A DNA stretch of 64,000 nt, taken from NCBI RefSeq assembly GCF_004912135.1, contig NZ_STGU01000002.1:434001-498000 (forward strand), written 5' to 3'. Position numbers and translations under genes: made by a program. This document shows positions 53,323-63,894 of the stretch, in pieces. The notes below the pieces were generated by a model that saw only the letters and a program-made list of their open reading frames with translations, was not told where the DNA came from and ran no database searches. This DNA is from Rhizobium rosettiformans W3. GTDB lineage: Bacteria > Pseudomonadota > Alphaproteobacteria > Rhizobiales > Rhizobiaceae. Within the stretch, counting starts at the first letter, position 1, and every line of letters starts with the position of its first letter.

Positions 53323-54077
53323 TCATTGATCTCCGTGCCGTGCCAAATCAGATGCTGGCCCCCATCCAAGGCGATCATTTGGCCGGTGATCGACGGCGTG
53401 TCAAAAAGAAAGCGGATTGTTTGCCCGAATTCCGTGAGCGACGGGCCGCGCTTGAGCGGCAGACTGTCGACCTGCGCCTGGAAATCCTCGGGCCGCTGCC
53501 GCTCTGAAATCAGGGTGGGTCCCGGGCCGATCGCATTCACCCGCACCCGGGGGGCGAAGGCCTGTGCCATGGTGCGGGTCGCCGTCCACAGGGTGGATTT
53601 GGAAAGCGTATAGGAGAAGAAGGTCGGCTTTAGCGCTAGCACCCGCTGGTCGATGATGTTGACGACCAGGCCTGAGCAATCCTCCGGCAGCGCCTTGACC
53701 ATGGCACCACTCAAGATCGACGGCGCGCGGACATGCAGATTGAAATGCCGGTCGAACGTCTCCGGATCGAAATCGGCAGCGGTATCGTCTTCGAAGATCG
53801 AGGCATTGTTGACGAGAAGGCCGACCGGCCCGAATTCGGCCTGCGTGCGCGCAATGAGGGACGAGGTCTCGGAAATGTTACCGAGATCGGCTTGAAGCGC
53901 AATGGCTTGTTTGCCGGCCTCTCTCAGCGCCGCGGCTACTGCCTCGGCTTCCGCCAGCGAGCCGTTTGCATGCAAAGCCACGGCAAACCCGTTCTGTGCC
54001 AAGTCTTCCGCAATGGCCCGGCCAAGTCTTTTGGCCGAGCCTGTGACCAATGCCACCTTCGGGATGCCGTTTTGCAT
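53319..54077 (-). CDS. Short-chain dehydrogenase, pteridine-reductase-like
   Basis: A 252-aa NAD(P)-dependent oxidoreductase. The cofactor motif is [12 protein letters not shown], i.e. TGxxxRxG rather than the common TGxxxGxG, which is typical of pteridine reductases and FolM. The catalytic Tyr-Lys pair is in SYTLSKSTL, and [15 protein letters not shown] precedes it. The ATG at 54077 has AAGG eight bases upstream; the frame is open further but without similarity. It overlaps uvrC by four bases and is probably co-expressed with it. Dihydromonapterin or dihydrobiopterin reduction is a reasonable guess. Confidence 0.87.
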   Translation of the reverse strand: MQNGIPKVALVTGSAKRLGRAIAEDLAQNGFAVALHANGSLAEAEAVAAALREAGKQAIALQADLGNISETSSLIARTQAEFGPVGLLVNNASIFEDDTAADFDPETFDRHFNLHVRAPSILSGAMVKALPEDCSGLVVNIIDQRVLALKPTFFSYTLSKSTLWTATRTMAQAFAPRVRVNAIGPGPTLISERQRPEDFQAQVDSLPLKRGPSLTEFGQTIRFLFDTPSITGQMIALDGGQHLIWHGTEINE

Positions 54078-54443
54078 CGCTTTTACCTTGTTCTGGATCT
54101 TTGGTTGCGCTGCATATATGGCGCCAACGCGATATTTAAACAGCCGCAAACCAATTTCATTCGGCAATTGATCTTCCGGCGTCATCAGTACAATTTCAGT
54201 ATATATTTATGTAAATCGCCGACCTCGGCGTAAACTATTTGTTATGGTTAACGAATCGTTTGTGTCTTTTAAGCAACGTCCCGATTTGGTCACTGCTGTG
54301 CCACAATGAATTCACATTTCGGCTCTTTCAATTCCTCAATTGCCATCCATTTCTACAGTCGGAACGGGCAGGGAATACCCATTAACGTTCAGGCCGCCGT
54401 TGGTTCTTAGTGAAGTGCGGCCCGGAACTGAAAGGAGACTAAC
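54078..54443. other. Intergenic region before the ropB-like gene
   Basis: A 366-bp AT-richer stretch between the divergent dehydrogenase and outer-membrane protein genes. It should hold both promoters. No convincing -35/-10 pair, small gene or RNA gene was recognised. The strong AAAGGAGACTAAC ribosome-binding region of the outer-membrane protein is at its end. Confidence 0.6.
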
Positions 54444-55103
54444 ATGCGTACCCTCAAGATCATGCTTCTGGCTTCGGCCACCACCGTCGTCGCTTTCGCC
54501 GCCCAGGCAGCTGACGCCATCTACCAGGCTCCGGAAGCTCCGGCCGCAACCGAATCCTACTCCGAGCCGGCCGGCAACTGGTCGGGCGCTTATGTCGGTG
54601 GTGGCATCACCTATGACATGGGCAAGTTCACCGGCTCGAACGACGGTCGTGATGCCGACGGCATCGGCGGCACCGTCTACGGCGGTTACAACATGCAGAG
54701 CGGTTCGATCGTCTACGGCGCAGAAGCTGACCTCAGCTACGCTGGTGAAGATGGTTCGGCTGGCACCGACGCAACTGCAGGCAGCCTCAAGGGCACCCAG
54801 GGCGTCAACGGCTCGGTCCGTGGCCGCGTCGGTTACGACCTGAACCCCTTCCTCATCTATGGTACGGCCGGTGTGGCTGTCGCCAACCACGAGTTGGAAG
54901 GCAATGGCACGAACGACGAGAAGCTGGCAGCCGGCTACACGGTTGGCGCCGGTGTTGAAACCTTCGTCACCGACAACATCACCGCTCGCGTCGAATATCG
55001 CTACAGCGACTACCAGAAGCGCGATTTCGATCTCGGCACTGGTGCAATCTCCAAGGGCTTTGACGACCACTCGGTCAAGGTCGGCATGGGCGTGAAGTTC
55101 TGA
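54444..55103 (+). CDS. Outer-membrane beta-barrel protein, RopB/Omp25-like
   Basis: A 219-aa porin-like protein. The signal peptide (about residues 1-23, ending AAQA) is followed by an 8-strand OmpA-like barrel. It shows WSGAYVGGGITYDMGKF, GTVYGGYNMQSGSIVYGAEA, RVGYDLNPFLIYGTAGVAVA, and the C-terminal VKVGMGVKF with terminal Phe, the assembly signal. Such proteins (RopB, Omp25, Omp31) are abundant in the rhizobial outer membrane and help membrane integrity. A strong ribosome-binding site and terminator suggest high expression as a single gene. Confidence 0.92.
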   Translation: MRTLKIMLLASATTVVAFAAQAADAIYQAPEAPAATESYSEPAGNWSGAYVGGGITYDMGKFTGSNDGRDADGIGGTVYGGYNMQSGSIVYGAEADLSYAGEDGSAGTDATAGSLKGTQGVNGSVRGRVGYDLNPFLIYGTAGVAVANHELEGNGTNDEKLAAGYTVGAGVETFVTDNITARVEYRYSDYQKRDFDLGTGAISKGFDDHSVKVGMGVKF

Positions 55104-55125
55104 TCCACGCGATCCGCGAAGACAG

Positions 55126-55154
55126 AAAAAGCCGGGCATCGTCCCGGCTTTTTT
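55126..55154 (+). terminator. Intrinsic terminator after the ropB-like gene
   Basis: AAAAAGCCGGG (55126-55136) and CCCGGCTTTTTT (55143-55154) form an 11-base-pair stem with a six-base loop and T run. The reverse strand also ends in T, so it can serve the convergent GST gene as well. Confidence 0.9.
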
Positions 55155-55178
55155 GTTGCGCAATCGGATGTCGGCAGC

Positions 55179-55775
55179 TCAGGCTTTTGGGCGAAGCGCG
55201 GGGTAGGGCTCGAAATGCTTGGCGAATTTCGCCGGCCATTCCGTCAGCGCCGCACGGCCATTCTCCCATTCGCCGGGAAAGCGCAGCATGAGATAGCCAA
55301 GCGTCGCCGCCAGCGCGAAGTGGCCGCCATGCAGCTTCTTGGCCGTCTTCGGCAGATGCTTGTCCAGATAATCCAGGCTGCGATTGATCTTGGCCCACTG
55401 CCGGTCGATCGCGTCCTGGCTGACCAGTTCGGGTGACCGGTAGCGCTTCTCGTAGACGATGGCGAGCAGGCAGTCGCTGATGCCGTCGGCCAGCGCTTCC
55501 AGCACCTCGGCCTCGGTCCGCTTCTCGTCCTTCTTCGGATAGAGCCGCTTGTCGCCGATCCGGTGTAGGTAATGCATGATGGCGCGGCTGTCGAAAATCG
55601 CCGTGCCGTCGTCGGTGATCAGCGTCGGGATCTTTCCGAGCGGATTGGTGTCGACGAGTTCAGGCGGGTTTTCCGCCGTGTTCACGCGCTCTTCCTCGAG
55701 CTCGATGCCGAGATGGCGGGCGGCCATGCGGACCTTGGAGGAGTAGGGCGAGGCGGGCGCGAAGAGCAGCTTCAT
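55179..55775 (-). CDS. Glutathione S-transferase family protein
   Basis: A 198-aa protein with a GST N-terminal domain (MKLLFAPASPYSSKVRMAAR, NPLGKIPTLITDDGTAIFDS) and a helical C-terminal domain. The Ser in ASPYSSKVR is the likely glutathione-activating residue, and DSRAIMHYL is the gamma-glutamyl site. The pattern is close to bacterial GSTs such as YibF. The substrate is unknown. It lies 30 bp downstream of the RNase T2 gene on the same strand. Confidence 0.9.
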   Translation of the reverse strand: MKLLFAPASPYSSKVRMAARHLGIELEEERVNTAENPPELVDTNPLGKIPTLITDDGTAIFDSRAIMHYLHRIGDKRLYPKKDEKRTEAEVLEALADGISDCLLAIVYEKRYRSPELVSQDAIDRQWAKINRSLDYLDKHLPKTAKKLHGGHFALAATLGYLMLRFPGEWENGRAALTEWPAKFAKHFEPYPALRPKA

Positions 55776-55805
55776 GACGGGTTCCTGTGGCTCTCGTGGC
55801 GGGGT

Positions 55806-56543
55806 TCAGCGCAGGGGTAGAATGGTGATGTCGGGTCGGCGGCAGGATCGGCTGTCGACCTCCGGGCATGCACGGAAGCCGAGCGACCGGTCGAGGCAGA
55901 TCCTGACTTCGTCGACTCTCTCCCTATCACAGGTGACGGCCACTGCCGAGCGGCCAAGCCCCGGATTGCTGCGGATGAAGGCAGCTTCGATCGCCTCGGG
56001 CGAGGTGCGGCTCTGGCGGTCGACCGCGGCAAGTTCGTCGGGAATACGAATTTTATCATGGGCTTGGCGCACGAGCTTGAAGTAGTCGCTCATTTCAAGC
56101 CCAGAGCAGGAGCCATGCTTGCGCCACTGGTGCCCGATCAGACCCATGCTCGGCATGATGTCCATCACCCTCCGGCCGATGCGGTCCGGAACACGGCTTC
56201 CCTCCGGTGTCGGGCAGTTCTCCGGCCAGCCTTGCTCGTTCTGCGGCCAGAGGCCGTGGACAACCCAGCCGAAATTCTTGTCTGCGCCGCATTGCTCACG
56301 ATTGCGGCCTGCCGCCTCGCTGTCGCAGAAGGTGGGTGACCACGAAAGCGCGAGAACGTAGAAATCGAAGCCACTGCCTTCAGGAATGTCGCGGGCTGCA
56401 ACGGTCGGTGGCGGGGAGGCTGCTCGCTCGGAATTTGCCGTCGGGACGGGCCGGTCGATGGGCGCATCCGCTGGCAGGAAGCTGTAGGCGACAGAGGCTG
56501 CGAGCAGCAGGCCGATGGCGTAAAGACCCGTGTAGCGTCCCAT
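55806..56543 (-). CDS. Ribonuclease T2 family protein
   Basis: A 245-aa exported nuclease. An N-terminal hydrophobic segment (about residues 6-24) acts as signal or anchor and is followed by a Pro/Ala-rich stretch. The two catalytic motifs of RNase T2 are present: GWVVHGLWPQNE and HQWRKHGSCSG, each with the catalytic histidine. Further cysteines suggest disulfides, so it should work in the periplasm or outside, like E. coli RNase I. It lies 12 bp after rlmJ and may be in one operon with it. Confidence 0.93.
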   Translation of the reverse strand: MGRYTGLYAIGLLLAASVAYSFLPADAPIDRPVPTANSERAASPPPTVAARDIPEGSGFDFYVLALSWSPTFCDSEAAGRNREQCGADKNFGWVVHGLWPQNEQGWPENCPTPEGSRVPDRIGRRVMDIMPSMGLIGHQWRKHGSCSGLEMSDYFKLVRQAHDKIRIPDELAAVDRQSRTSPEAIEAAFIRSNPGLGRSAVAVTCDRERVDEVRICLDRSLGFRACPEVDSRSCRRPDITILPLR

Positions 56544-56555
56544 GCCGCCTCCCGC

Positions 56556-57419
56556 TCAGTCTTCGCCGCGCAGCCAGAAGCAGCGATGCGAGGCATAGCG
56601 ATCCTGTGCCATCAACCGCTTCAGCTCGGGAAGTGCCAGATGCATCTCGTCCTTCAGCGTATAAGGCGGATTGACGATGATGAGGCCGGTGCCGGAGAGA
56701 CCCGTCTGGTCGCGATCGCTCTTCACATGCAGTTCGGCGCAAAGCATCTTCGGAATTTCCAGCGCCTGAAGCGCCTCGTGGAATTCCTTGATCGGTGCGC
56801 CCTTCTTGATCGGATACCAGAGACAGTAGACGCCGTTGGCGAAGCGGCGATGGGCTTTGGCAAGGCCATCCACCAGCCGCTCGTATTCGCCTTCCTTCTC
56901 GAAGGGCGGATCGACCAGCACGATGCCGCGCTTTTCCTTCGGCGGCAGATGCGCATTCAGCGTCAACCAGCCGTCGAGTTCGGTCACCCGCACCTGGAAA
57001 TCGCCCTCGAACAGACGCGACAGGGCGCGAGAATCCTCAGGATGCAGTTCCATCGCCGAGAGGCGATCCTGCGGGCGGAAGAGATCGCGCGCGAGCTTCG
57101 GCGATCCCGGATATTTGGTCAGCGGTCCTCCGGCCTCGCGGCCTGGGTTGAGCGCCTTCACCGCATCGAGATAGGGCGCCATGATCTCGGCCACCTTCTC
57201 CGGCAGCTCGGCATCGATCACCTTGCCGATGCCTTCGAGCCATTCGCCCGTCTTCTGCGCTTCCTCGGACGAGAGGTCGTAGAGGCCGATCCCGGCATGG
57301 GTATCCAGCACGCGGAACGCCTTGTCCTTCTGCTGCAGGTAGACGATCAGCCGCGACAGAACGAGGTGCTTCAGGACATCGGCAATATTGCCCGCGTGAT
57401 AGATGTGGCGATAATTCAT
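56556..57419 (-). CDS. rlmJ: 23S rRNA (adenine(2030)-N(6))-methyltransferase
   Basis: RlmJ methylates A2030 of 23S rRNA. The 287-aa protein starts MNYRHIYHAGNIADVLKHLV, has the SAM region LDTHAGIGLYDL, and carries the catalytic DPPFE in GIVLVDPPFEKEGEYERL. The frame stays open to 59579 only as antisense to the oxidoreductase gene; the ATG at 57419 is the true start. It diverges from the oxidoreductase gene over 75 bp. Confidence 0.95.
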   Translation of the reverse strand: MNYRHIYHAGNIADVLKHLVLSRLIVYLQQKDKAFRVLDTHAGIGLYDLSSEEAQKTGEWLEGIGKVIDAELPEKVAEIMAPYLDAVKALNPGREAGGPLTKYPGSPKLARDLFRPQDRLSAMELHPEDSRALSRLFEGDFQVRVTELDGWLTLNAHLPPKEKRGIVLVDPPFEKEGEYERLVDGLAKAHRRFANGVYCLWYPIKKGAPIKEFHEALQALEIPKMLCAELHVKSDRDQTGLSGTGLIIVNPPYTLKDEMHLALPELKRLMAQDRYASHRCFWLRGED

Positions 57420-57447
57420 TGATGGTTCCGATGGCACTGATGATTTG

Positions 57448-57519
57448 TTCGAATGGGGCTTTTGAGCGTATGGGCCTTGGCCTATAACCGGCCCATGAAC
57501 ATCCAGAGCCCCATTCGAA
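57448..57519. repeat. 13-bp perfect inverted repeat spanning the oxidoreductase start
   Basis: TTCGAATGGGGCT (57448-57460) and AGCCCCATTCGAA (57507-57519) are exact complements, 46 bp apart. The second arm lies inside the first codons of the oxidoreductase gene; the first is in the divergent region. TATAAC at 57483-57488 sits between them. Confidence 0.75.
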
Positions 57520-59609
57520 ACCGGTCGGTCGGTCATACGGCCTGTCCGCATGACTGTCCATCCACATGCGCCCTCGACGTCGATCTGACCGAGGACGGCC
57601 GCATCGGCCGTGTGCGTGGGGCAACCGAAAACAGCTACACGGCTGGCGTCATCTGCGCCAAGGTCGCCCGCTACGCCGAGCGGCTCTATCATCCCGATCG
57701 CCTGATGAAGCCGGTGCGTCGGGCAGGACCTAAGGGAGCGGGCCAGTGGCAGGATGTCACCTGGGAGGCGGCCCTCGACGAGATTGCCGATGCCTTCGTG
57801 AAGGCCGAGCAACGCCATGGTTCGGAAGCGGTCTGGCCTTATTTCTACGCCGGCACCATGGGCCTCGTGCAGCGCGATTCCATTGAGCGTCTGCGCCACG
57901 CGAAGAAATATTCCGGCTTCTTCGGCACGATCTGCACCAACATGGCCTGGACGGGTTATGTCATGGGCACCGGCACGTTGCGCGGCCCGGACCCGCGTGA
58001 GATGGCCGTCTCCGATTGCGTCGTGATCTGGGGCACCAATGCGGTCGCCACTCAGGTCAACGTGATGACCCATGCGGTCAAGGCCCGCAAGGATCGGGGC
58101 GCCAAGATCGTTGTCATCGACATCTACGACAATCCGACGATGAAGCAGGCCGACATGGCCCTGATCCTGAAGCCCGGAACGGATGCGGCGCTCGCTTGCG
58201 CCGCCATGCACATCGCCTTCCGCGACGGTCATGCCGATCGCGCCTACATGGCAAAATTCGCCGATGACCCGGCAGGTCTCGAAGCGCATCTGAAAGACAA
58301 GACGCCGGAATGGGCCTCGGCCATAACGGGTCTCTCCGTCGAAGAGATCGAGGCCTTCGCGCGTCTCGTCGGCCAGACGAAGAAGAGCTACTTCCGCCTC
58401 GGTTACGGCTTCACCCGCAGCCGCAACGGCGCGGTCTCCATGCATGCGGCGCTCTCGCTCGCAACCGTGCTGGGTTCCTGGCAATACGAGGGCGGTGGCG
58501 CCTTCCATTCGAACAGCGACATCTTCCAGCTCAACAAGGCGGAGTTGATGGGCACGGCCATGGTCGACCCCGAGATCCGCATGCTCGACCAGTCGCAGAT
58601 CGGGCGCGTGCTGACCGGTGACGCCGAGGCGCTGCGCCATCGCGGGCCGGTCGATGCTCTGTTCATCCAGAACACGAACCCGGTGAATGTCGCGCCCGAA
58701 CAGCGGTTGGTGAAACAGGGCTTCCTGCGCAGCGACCTCTTCGTTGCCGTGCACGAGCAGTTCATGACGGAAACGGCAGAACTCGCCGATATCGTTCTGC
58801 CGGCCACCATGTTCGTCGAGCATGACGACATCTATCGCGGCGGCGGCCAGAGCCATATGCTGCTTGGCCCGAAGCTGGTCGACGCGCCGCCTTTGGTGCG
58901 CACCAATCTCTTCGTCATCGAGGAACTGGCCAAACGCCTCGGGGTTGCCGATCGTCCCGGCTTCGGCAAGACCGAGCGCGAGCATATCGACCACATGCTC
59001 GCCGTCAGCGGCAAGCCGGATTTCGACACGCTGCTTGAGGACAAGTGGCTCGACTGCCAGCCGGCTTTCGAGGACGCCCATTACCTCAAGGGCTTTGCCC
59101 ATCCCGACGGCAAGTTCCGCTTCAAGCCGGATTGGGAGAATACGCCCGCCCCGAACAAGCCGCCGGCAAGGCTCGGCTCGCTCGGCCCCGTGAAGCAATT
59201 GCCCGTCTACCCCGATCAGGTCGACCTGATCGAAGTGGCCGATGCCGAACATCCCTTCCGGCTGGCGACGTCTCCGGCGCGCAACTTCCTCAACTCCACC
59301 TTCGCCGAGACCAAGACCTCGCGCGACAAGGAAGGCCGTCCGGAAGTCATGGTGAACCCTGCCGACGCCCTGAACCTCGGCCTCGCCGACGGCGATGTCG
59401 TGCGCCTCGGCAATGTCAGAGGTGAGCTTCGCATCCACGCCAAAATCACCGATGCCGTGAAGCCGGGTGTGCTGGTGGCGGAAGGCCTCTGGCCGAACAA
59501 GGCGCATCTCGATGGCGAAGGCATCAACGTCCTGACCGGTGCCGACCCGGCAGCCCCCCATGGCGGCGCCGCCTTCCACGACAACAAGGTCTGGATGAGA
59601 AAAGCCTGA
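57495..59609 (+). CDS. Molybdopterin-dependent oxidoreductase, catalytic subunit
   Basis: A 704-aa member of the DMSO-reductase superfamily. An N-terminal iron-sulfur domain has CPHDCPSTCALDV and GVICAKV (four cysteines for a 4Fe-4S cluster). Three molybdopterin-binding domains and the C-terminal dinucleotide-binding domain (VMVNPADALNLGLADGDVVRL) follow. There is no twin-arginine signal, so it is cytoplasmic. No partner subunits are encoded nearby. In the region where the protein ligand of molybdenum usually lies (GTICTNMAWTG) I cannot assign a clear Cys, SeCys, Ser or Asp. The start at 57495 has no ribosome-binding site, but TATAAC six bases upstream would allow a leaderless transcript; ATG at 57453 is an alternative. 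The substrate is unknown. Confidence 0.88.
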   Translation: MNIQSPIRNRSVGHTACPHDCPSTCALDVDLTEDGRIGRVRGATENSYTAGVICAKVARYAERLYHPDRLMKPVRRAGPKGAGQWQDVTWEAALDEIADAFVKAEQRHGSEAVWPYFYAGTMGLVQRDSIERLRHAKKYSGFFGTICTNMAWTGYVMGTGTLRGPDPREMAVSDCVVIWGTNAVATQVNVMTHAVKARKDRGAKIVVIDIYDNPTMKQADMALILKPGTDAALACAAMHIAFRDGHADRAYMAKFADDPAGLEAHLKDKTPEWASAITGLSVEEIEAFARLVGQTKKSYFRLGYGFTRSRNGAVSMHAALSLATVLGSWQYEGGGAFHSNSDIFQLNKAELMGTAMVDPEIRMLDQSQIGRVLTGDAEALRHRGPVDALFIQNTNPVNVAPEQRLVKQGFLRSDLFVAVHEQFMTETAELADIVLPATMFVEHDDIYRGGGQSHMLLGPKLVDAPPLVRTNLFVIEELAKRLGVADRPGFGKTEREHIDHMLAVSGKPDFDTLLEDKWLDCQPAFEDAHYLKGFAHPDGKFRFKPDWENTPAPNKPPARLGSLGPVKQLPVYPDQVDLIEVADAEHPFRLATSPARNFLNSTFAETKTSRDKEGRPEVMVNPADALNLGLADGDVVRLGNVRGELRIHAKITDAVKPGVLVAEGLWPNKAHLDGEGINVLTGADPAAPHGGAAFHDNKVWMRKA

Positions 59610-59611
59610 GT

Positions 59612-60210
59612 ATGAGCATTTTCGACAAGGCCCGGATCGCGATCCTGGAAGACAAGACGCTGTGGAAGGGCTGGAGCCATCTGCGTGGCATCACCTTCGA
59701 TTTCTTCCGCGAGGGCAGGGCGCCACATCGCCTGACCTGGGAAGTGTTCGACCGCCGCAATGCCGCAGCGATCCTGTTGCACAACGTCGAACGCGACACC
59801 GTCACGCTGGTGCGTCAGCTGCGCATCGCCGCCCATCTGAGTGGCGAATATCCGTACCTGCTCGAAACGCCCGCCGGCTTCATCGATGACGGCGAGACCG
59901 CGCTGCAGGCGGCGCTTCGGGAGGCGCGCGAAGAAACGGGTTACAAGATTGCCCGGGCCACACCCGCCTTCGCCGCCTTCATGTCGCCCGGCTCCGTGAC
60001 CGAAAAGCTCCACGGTTTCTATGCGGCCGTGACGGATGCCGACCGTGTCGCCGAGGGCGGCGGGCTGGACGACGAGCACGAGGACCTCGAGGTCGTCGAA
60101 CTCGGCTTTTCCGAGGCGCTGGAGATGGTCGAGGCCGGCGAGATCATCGACGCCAAGACGATCATGCTCCTGCAATGGGCGGCACTTCGGCGGGATCAGC
60201 CCGCCGAGAT

Positions 60211-60214
<4 letters not shown>
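59612..60214 (+). CDS. NUDIX hydrolase, ADP-ribose/GDP-mannose pyrophosphatase-like
   Basis: A 200-aa NUDIX protein. The box is GFIDDGETALQAALREAREETGYKI-like, i.e. Gx5Ex7REUxEExGU with REAREETGY, and ETPAGFIDDGE precedes it as in NudF/NudK. It begins two bases after the oxidoreductase stop, so it is translated with it. It overlaps the convergent ABC exporter gene by four bases. A role in removing ADP-ribose or sugar nucleotides is inferred. Confidence 0.9.
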
Positions 60215-62064
<1,850 letters not shown>

Positions 62065-62197
62065 CTGAAACACTGCGCTGATAAAGTGAAAGACCAAGAG
62101 CGGAGGCAATCACTGGCAGTAGATCATGAGTCTGTGGCATCAGGAAGTTGTTGTCCCCGCGGCCGGTATGCCGGTGCGGGGAAGCTTCGTGATCCCG

Positions 62198-63139
62198 TTA
62201 GATGGTCCCCTTCACGCCCGCGGTGACCATGATCGACTGGAACTCGGACGCGGCGCCGTCTTCGGAGCTGGCGCTGGCGCCGGTGACCGTGTTGCGGACA
62301 TGGGCATCGCCGCGGGTCTTGAAGATCTTCTGGAAATCGCCGCCGACATAGATGGAGGCCGATTGCAGAACCTGGTAGTCGGCCGTCACCGTTGCTCCAA
62401 GCATCGGAGCGGGCTCCATGGTGTCGGTGAAGCGCAGGTCTCTCAGCCAATGGTCGTCGACGCCCTTGTAGCTGATCGCAGCCCCTCCACGCAGGACGCC
62501 GGAGAGCGTCAAGGCGCCGATTCGCTGCTGGGCATTGGCGCTGAGAAAGACGGTCGGAATGCGTTGCTCGTAGCTGATCCCCTTCACCCCATCCGCGAAA
62601 TTGCCGACCGTGTCGTGCAGCGTGGTGTTGGTGTAAATGTAGCTGCCGCCGCGCGCCGTCCATTTGACGTCGGTATAGCCGAAACCGCCGCCGATCCCGA
62701 GGCGGGTTGCGCCGGTGTCGACGAGCGCCCGTTCGGCTTCCAGGAGAACATTGATGTAGCGGTCGAGCTCGGTGTCCGGATGCAGCGACTGGTGCGTCCA
62801 GCCGGAATAGGACGTGTCCAGCCAGTCGCGGTCTTCCATGAAGCCGTCACCGCCAAGGCCGACATCGACGCGTCCCTTCAGCGTCCAGGCATAGCCGATA
62901 TCGACTTCCCCGCCGATCGTGCCGGTCTTCACGCCCTTGCTCTCCCAGTCGAGCTGGCTGACCTTGTAGTCGCCGCTATAGACGTATTCGCCGGCCTTGA
63001 TGTTCGCCATGCCGATGCCGGCAAAGTAGCGCACCGTCCCGGCTGACGAACTCGAATAGGCGTCCTGGCCGAAGGCTGGAGCGGTGAAGAGCAGGGTGCC
63101 GCCAAGCGACAGAGCTGAAATAACCTGGAGATTGAACAT
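62198..63139 (-). CDS. Omptin family outer-membrane aspartyl protease
   Basis: A 313-aa protein with a signal peptide (about residues 1-24, ending APAFGQ) and a ten-strand barrel. It resembles OmpT/Pla: LDWESKGVKTGTIGGEVDIG, MEDRDWLDTSYSGWTHQS, HPDTELDR, WTARGGSYIYT and VGNFADGVKGISYEQRIP all have close counterparts in OmpT. The catalytic pairs are present as DRD (Asp83/Asp85 in OmpT) and DDH (Asp210/His212). It should cut between basic residues at the cell surface in an LPS-dependent way, by family knowledge. It lies alone between the ABC exporter and purN. Confidence 0.9.
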   Translation of the reverse strand: MFNLQVISALSLGGTLLFTAPAFGQDAYSSSSAGTVRYFAGIGMANIKAGEYVYSGDYKVSQLDWESKGVKTGTIGGEVDIGYAWTLKGRVDVGLGGDGFMEDRDWLDTSYSGWTHQSLHPDTELDRYINVLLEAERALVDTGATRLGIGGGFGYTDVKWTARGGSYIYTNTTLHDTVGNFADGVKGISYEQRIPTVFLSANAQQRIGALTLSGVLRGGAAISYKGVDDHWLRDLRFTDTMEPAPMLGATVTADYQVLQSASIYVGGDFQKIFKTRGDAHVRNTVTGASASSEDGAASEFQSIMVTAGVKGTI

Positions 63140-63237
63140 GTCGTGACCGTGTCGATGAGATAATCGTTACGGTTGCATGTTTATGGTTAAGAGAATGCTA
63201 TCAAACGGCGATCGCGCGTGCAGTCGGTCGATTTGCG

Positions 63238-63894
63238 TCAGCCGCTGATCAGCCGTGCGTCTGCGTCTGTCTCCGACGCCCGTCGCTCGACACTGCCATC
63301 GGCGCGCATGGTGACGCTGCCCGACGCCACGAGCTTCAAGGCGAGCGCATAGGTCTGATGCTCGACCGTGAGCACCCGTGCTGCCAGCGTCTCTGCCGTA
63401 TCGTCGATCAGAACAGGCACGACGGACTGCGCGATCACCGGGCCTTCATCCATGCCTTCGGTAACGAAATGCACGGTGCAGCCCGCGACTTTCATGCCGG
63501 CATCGAGCGCACGCTGATGCGTGTGCAGGCCGGGAAAGAGCGGCAGCAGGGACGGATGGATGTTGAGGATCCGGCCCTCATGTGGCCGGATGAAGTCACC
63601 CGAGAGCAGGCGCATGTAGCCTGCGAGGCAGATGAGGTCTGGGTCGACCTCGGCGAGTGCCGCAAGAATTGCCGCCTCGTGCTCGGCCTTCGAGCCATAG
63701 CTTTTCCGCTCGAAAACGTGTGTCGGGATGCCGAGTGCTTCCGCCTTGGCAAGACCCGCGGCCTCCGGTTTGTCGGAGAACACGGCGACGATTTCCGCCG
63801 GATAGTCGGCCGCTTCGCAGGCTCTGGCCAGCGCCAGCATGTTCGACCCGCCGCCGGAGATGAAGGCCACGACGCGTTTGCGGCCGCTGCTCAT
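63238..63894 (-). CDS. purN: Phosphoribosylglycinamide formyltransferase
   Basis: PurN formylates GAR with 10-formyl-THF in purine synthesis. The 218-aa protein has VAFISGGGSNMLAL, LAGYMRLLSGDFI, the signature ILNIHPSLLPLFPGL, and GCTVHFVTEGMDEGPV with the catalytic Asp/His. Its start overlaps the purM stop (ATGA). Confidence 0.97.
   Translation of the reverse strand: MSSGRKRVVAFISGGGSNMLALARACEAADYPAEIVAVFSDKPEAAGLAKAEALGIPTHVFERKSYGSKAEHEAAILAALAEVDPDLICLAGYMRLLSGDFIRPHEGRILNIHPSLLPLFPGLHTHQRALDAGMKVAGCTVHFVTEGMDEGPVIAQSVVPVLIDDTAETLAARVLTVEHQTYALALKLVASGSVTMRADGSVERRASETDADARLISG

Noticed and set aside
56556-59579. Very long minus-strand frame opposite the oxidoreductase gene
   Set aside because: Only its last 288 codons are rlmJ. 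The rest is a GC-rich shadow of the oxidoreductase coding strand with no protein-like features.
62150-62185. GC-rich dyad CCCCGC...GCGGGG after the omptin gene as a terminator
   Set aside because: The stem is interrupted and no T run follows on the minus strand, so it is not called as a terminator.
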